From positions 1-64,000 of the forward strand of contig JAULBX010026163.1 of NCBI GenBank assembly GCA_032358255.1: a stretch of DNA of 64,000 bases. The letters run 5' to 3'. Position 1 is the first letter of the stretch, and every line of letters begins with the position of its first letter. The notes below the pieces were generated by a model, which saw nothing but the letters and a program-made list of their open reading frames with translations, was not told where the DNA came from and did not search any database. Of this stretch, positions 59,376-64,000 are shown in pieces. Source of the stretch: Heterotrichella gracilis. Its lineage: Eukaryota > Sar > Xanthophyceae > Tribonematales > Xanthonemataceae. The position numbers and the translations under genes are program-made.

Positions 59376-62147
59376 ATGAACGGCTTCAAGGGCATCATCG
59401 CATGTGCCCTCCTGGCCCTTGTGGCCTCCAGTATGGTGCCTACAAGCACTGCTGAGGACCTAACGACGGAATCTATTGGCCACAGTGAGTGATTGCACAA
59501 CTGTGCTCATAATTGCCTTGCCTAGACGAGTTCCAACGCTTGAAACTGACGGTGCACGCCGCTCCATTGAGTGCATGCCCAAGGCTCGATGCCTCGAGCA
59601 CATGCTTCGTTTGCATACCGCTGGCAACTGCCACATAGCCCTGTTGTGGTTCAATACTAGTTGTACTTCTGTTGTAAGGCGGTATCACCTGTTTTCGGCC
59701 GCGTTCGTGCAGCGTTATGTCACAAGCATAGGTGTGGGTGGAGCCCCTGATGCGCCACGGTCGGTTTCCAGTGCCGTTTCACAAAGGGCCGAGCTTGCCC
59801 ACACGCAAGCCCACCCTTCCTTGACAACTTCATTATTTGATCGTTTTCTAGCTCGTGCTGCAATTTTCCTGTGCATTGGGTTGTCATTTATGGGTTCCAG
59901 TGCCCATCACCATGGGTTCACCATAGGTCATGCATGCACACCCTTTGCTGGTCAAAGGCGGACACAGCCGTGCACATACATTGGATCATAACGTGTGACA
60001 CACTGATGGAAGGTTTAAACTAAGTATCTTGCTCTGTGTCAAGCAGCAGTAACCTCGGTGCCGACACCCCCCTCGACATCATCCCAGCCCATGCACATAA
60101 CCCCCCCACAATGCAACCCACTGCACACACTTCACCGTCTCTAACATCTTCTGCTTTATCCCTGCAGTCTTCAACGACTTCATCAAGACGCTGGGCCAGG
60201 AGTTCGCCTCGTTGGACTCGCCCCTCGCCTCTGGTGGTCGCCGCCTACGAACCGTTGACATGGGCGACATCAAGAGCTTCTTCGACAACCTGTTCCACAA
60301 GGACTGGTTGGATGTGGTGCCAGACAACTGGAAGGATGGCAGTAAGTGTAGCCCTCTCTCCCTGAGCCATCCTGCTTCCTGTGTACTATACCGCATGCCC
60401 GCATGTCGGCAGCACTGCAGCTGCACTGCACACGCACCCCTCGCAAGCGGCGGCAGTCGTTTCTGTTTTCATTGTCCCTCTGCCGATATACAAGGAACAC
60501 CCACGTTGGACACTCGTCTCGCACCTTGGTTTTCCGTTACATGTGTCCCCCAAGGCGGTTTCGCCTTTGGCACATCGAACTGACGACCTCCGTTAACTAA
60601 TTTTCTTTGTTTTCACTTGTGCAGAATTCAGCTGGGAGAAGCTGGGCGACTTCGAGTTCAGCAGCAACGTGTACGACTTCATCAAGGACAAGTCATGGAA
60701 GAACATCGAGAAGCCCGGCTCGCTCATCGAGGTAACGCTCGATGCCATTCTTTCGTTGTTTGCAAATCTGGTCCCTCGAGCCAAACTATATATCTACTAT
60801 GTTCAATTGCCACGGCCAAACACAGTGCAAAAGCTTTTGCATCCATGTTTGTCCGCCACATATCCTCTTTTTCGACTTTTGGCTGCTGATTCGTTGTTGC
60901 CAGAAATTGTGGCCACACCCACACTTTCTGAACCTGTTTGCAATTGCCAGCCAATATTTACTCTTCAGCCTGCTGCAATTGCACCCAACACCTGGCTTCA
61001 ATCCACTGATCAGCACCACAGTCTTTCTCAGCCTGCTTGCAGTAGTGGCACACACACAAACCCAAACCTTTTTCAGCCTGACATGCAATTGCCAACCACC
61101 ATTTATCTGGCATATATGACATTTACTGACCAGCCCCACATCTTTCCTTCCTGCAGCTGAAGGACATGGTTGAGAACGTGACCTCCCCCTTCTGCGAGAC
61201 CGAGGGCTTCACCCCCCCCAAGAAGGTCCTGTCAGGCTGCTTCGGCCCCGAGATCATCCTGCAGCTGCTGCCCAAGACCTGCACCATCCACTACGAGAGC
61301 CACGAGGTGGTGTGCGAGCCCGCAAAGCTGGTGCTGCTCAAGAAGCCAGGTGAGTGCATATTTTTTAGGTTTTAGGGCTTAGCGGTCAGTCCTAGGGTTT
61401 AGCGTATGTGAGCCTGTCAAGCTGGCACTGCTCAAGGCGCCAGGCAATTTCAGGGTTTAGGGTTTAGCGCCCAGCCCGTAGGGTTTTGTATTCAGCGCGT
61501 GCGTGCCCGCAAAGCTGGCGCTTTTCAAGAAGCCAGGAAGTGCAGTTCTTAGGGTTTAGGGTTTCCTGTAAAGAACCTGTGTCGTGCGATATGGCGTGTG
61601 CATGCGCCAGTACCTGTGAGGGTTTTGTTTTGCAAGTGTTACTGCTTTTCAGTTAGTTACCCTAAACCCTACAGCCTGCGGCATCTACAAGACCCAGTTT
61701 GCCAAGCTGGTTGTGACTGTTGCTGTTTGTAAGCCCTAGATTTTTACTAGACAACGTGCCCGCAAGGCTCCTGCTCCTGAATGGGCCCAGCTTAGCCCCA
61801 CTCATGTCCACTGTTGCTGGCCCTTTCCAGGAAACTGCAAACCCAAGGACATCTGCGCCGCCACCCTAAGCCTCAAACCGTTAAACCCTACACCCTACAC
61901 CCTCTCCCGCAGGCCACATCAGCGCTCCCATTCAAACCCTGCATTGCAAAACCCTATACGAACCCTGCCCTCCCCCGCAGGCTACTGCAACGCCAAGTAC
62001 ATCAGCGCCGCCACCTGGGCCGGCAAGGAGTGCAAGATCAAGGTCAACGTGGGCTTCTCTGAGAGGAGCAAGCTGGGCGGGGGCTCCATGCTGGTGCCAC
62101 TGGCCAACATCTTCCACAAGGGAGACCCAGCGCCCTCCGAGGCATAA
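59376..62147 (+). CDS. Secreted Cys-containing protein of unknown family
   Basis: Five phase-consistent exons (59376-59484, 60168-60341, 60625-60731, 61157-61349, 61981-62147, TAA) encode 249 residues. The start MNGFKGIIACALLALVASS then MVPTSTAED is a clear signal peptide with a likely cut after the TSTA stretch, so the product enters the secretory pathway. The mature part is rich in Phe, Trp and Lys (IKSFFDNLFHKDWLDVVPD, FSWEKLGDFEF). It has a Cys-spaced C-terminal half: FCETEG, SGCFGPEIILQLLPKTC, VVCEPAKLVLLKKPGYC and GKECKIKV. The even number of cysteines suggests disulphides in an extracellular, vacuolar or wall protein. I recognise no family. Introns 4 and its flanks carry copies of exons 4 and 5. 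Confidence 0.8.
61400..61880 (+). repeat. Exon echoes in the last intron of the secreted-protein gene
   Basis: Copies of the exon-4 end (AAGCTGGTGCTGCTCAAGAAG in the source) lie at about 61415-61445 and 61508-61540. A copy of the exon-5 start (GGNCK..DICAAT-coding) lies at about 61828-61868, upstream of its source. TTTAGGG runs surround each. Confidence 0.75.
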
Positions 62148-64000
62148 ACCCTAACCTAGGGTCTGAGTAGGGCCTTCCATGGTGGCCCTAGTGGCATGCC
62201 TGGGTCCCTGCTTGTTGAGGTTGCTTGATGGTGGGGAGCCTGGCTAGCCCTGGCTTTCAAGAGGCGCTCAATGGGGAGCAAGCTTGCTGGGAGTCAATAC
62301 CGGCTGCTGGGTGTTGGTGGTGGATTGACGATGTGGTTGATTTCAGTGTGACATCAATATTGGGAATGCAGTCTTATCATGCGCATTGGCGCTTAGCAGT
62401 GGATTGGCTGGGTGATCCCCTTACTGTACGGCATTTGTTGCTGGGATGTGTTTTGCGCAAGGTGGAAAGGCCAGGCTTCGGTCAACAAATGAACAAAAAA
62501 ATAGTCTTCCCTACGTGCCGGGTTTTGCAGAGCCCCATTTCAAGTGCACCTGCATTGGATGTGTTGTGTTTGTGTGTCGTCAAGTACCGAGCTGCCTAGT
62601 GTTGTGTCTGGTGATTTCTTCCTTTTTGCCATTGGCCCGTTTGGCCTTGACGCAGGGATGAGGTGTCCTTGCGACAACGCATTGTGCGCTGTTCCATTCT
62701 AGCGGCAAGCCTTAGGCTAGTAGCTGTGCCCGCGCCTGAGTAAATTTGGTCTGTTTTTGGGTACCACTGGGTGCCCCTGATAGTGTTTTGCGGGCCTTGT
62801 CCAAGAAGTGATTTCATGCAAAGTCCACCACATATTTCATGTCGGTACTACCTAGCCTATAGTGCATTTGATGTAGATGGGCCACAGCAAGTTTCCTTGC
62901 ATTTCCTGCGCGGGACATGAATGTTTGCTGTGCTGAGGAGGGTTTTCTTGTCTCGCTAGGGTTTTGCCAAGGGTTCACTAGGGAGTTGTGCTGCGTTCCT
63001 GCCAGGTGGCAGTTAAAACAGGGATTTGTGCAGCTACCTAGTGATTGCGCCGCAGCGCTGTGGCCAATAAACGCTGCCAGGTTAATGTTTTTGGTGTAGA
63101 GCGCCTGCTGCGCAGTGTTGCCATGTCCTGGCAAACATGTCAGCATTGTGCGGTTGAGGCACACAACACCAGGAGTCCATACCAGTTGACTCACTGCCAG
63201 GGAGTCCTATGTGTAGGTCCTAGGATTTGACTAGTCCAGTGGGAGGAGGTCAGAATGGCGCCCTGCCCAAGGCGGTTGTGTGCAACGTTGGGATGGCAGG
63301 TTGTGGACGGTGTAACCAAGACATTACCTGGCAAATCATTGCAAGCCTTGAGTTTGAGACATTGCCGCCTGACTGAGATTGCGCCGCGCAGGCTTTGCAC
63401 GTGCACATATGAGGCCTATGAAGGTGTAGGGCGTACCAAAAACCCATTATCTAATATGGTGTGAGGCACTGCAATGCATGGGCCAAACCAGTTGCAACCA
63501 TGGGCGCCATGGGTTCGGAACTATTACGCTGTGCTCTGTCAGCAGTTGCGGCAACACACAAAGTGTTACTAATCACCCAGTGGGTGAACTGGCCTCAAAT
63601 GCCATGCCGTATGCCAATATTGACAGCCACCAGTGCATCACTGATAGTATGGGCCTGGAGCTGTGGCTGTAAGTCAAGAGAGCCGATTATTTCAACAGCG
63701 CTGCACAGAGGTCTATCAGCCTAATCAACGGTTGTCAACTGGAGCCTCAGCGGCTGTTGCTATGCCGTGTGGTACCATAAGGTTGATGCATGACGTCAGA
63801 CTCTTTGGCAGCTGTTCTTTCTTCCAATCTGTTAAGCCGTTTCGAATATTCCATTTCATTCTGACACGGTGTGTAATTTAATTGAAAATTGCCCGCGGCT
63901 TGCCCTTTACATGTATGGCACAACTTTTACCGCCAAATGTCACAGACAGATCCTGATGCCTCATAAACGGCAGCCACCCAATGCAATACTTTTTGTTCTC
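62148..64000. other. Intergenic tail of the window, no gene seen
   Basis: Starts with the 3' flank of the secreted-protein gene. The frames are short and lack family features or splice-consistent partners. I see no RNA gene or repeat of note. Confidence 0.5.

Noticed and set aside
1-64000. CRISPR array, bacterial operon or prophage
   Set aside because: No spaced identical repeats and no compact gene runs; introns and gene types are eukaryotic throughout.

Overview
The window looks like nuclear DNA of a green alga (Chlorophyta). Genes are split by many short GT-AG introns. Several products are green-lineage types: a RIQ/DUF1118 thylakoid protein, a plant-type RRP6-like 3 exonuclease and an arabinose-5-phosphate isomerase with paired CBS domains. 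Short plant-type telomere motifs (TTTAGGG/CCCTAAA) are scattered through introns and intergenic DNA. The motif length differs from the TTTTAGGG of Chlamydomonas, so that genus is unlikely; I cannot name the species. Stop codons follow the standard code: the genes end in TGA, TAG or TAA where the family normally ends.

Layout. 1-77 is a poly-C run. About 230-12985 (+) is an ARM-repeat gene of at least 22 exons, whose phases I checked exon by exon, ending in a hydrophobic tail. 13000-16880 holds echoes, small repeats and a tRNA-like remnant. 16889-19229 (+) is a RIQ-like plastid protein. 20214-25523 is a large inverted repeat: an intact F-box/LRR gene on the minus strand facing away from a broken copy on the plus strand. 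26901-33585 (-) is RRP6L3. 36030-38127 (+) is a type II membrane glycosyltransferase-like protein. 39697-40308 (-) is a broken unknown frame. 41253-42804 (+) is a third, broken F-box/LRR-like gene ending in a perfect 51-bp palindrome. 40500-46500 is dense in dispersed direct duplications. About 47216-49253 (+) is dihydroneopterin aldolase, followed by tRNA-Ala(UGC) at 49798-49870. 50218-54402 (+) is a nine-exon F-box-like gene. 56076-58582 (+) is the KdsD-type isomerase. 59376-62147 (+) is a secreted protein of unknown family. The last 1.85 kb shows nothing I can support.

The genes do not form a pathway; this is ordinary mixed eukaryotic gene order. The most striking feature is structural. 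In nearly every multi-exon gene, fragments of exons reappear one to three times in the neighbouring intron or just past the stop, usually with the splice site attached and often beside telomere-like motifs. I call these exon echoes. I count more than two dozen; most are direct and nearby, and at least one is inverted. They suggest a continuing local copying or repair process that shapes introns in this genome.
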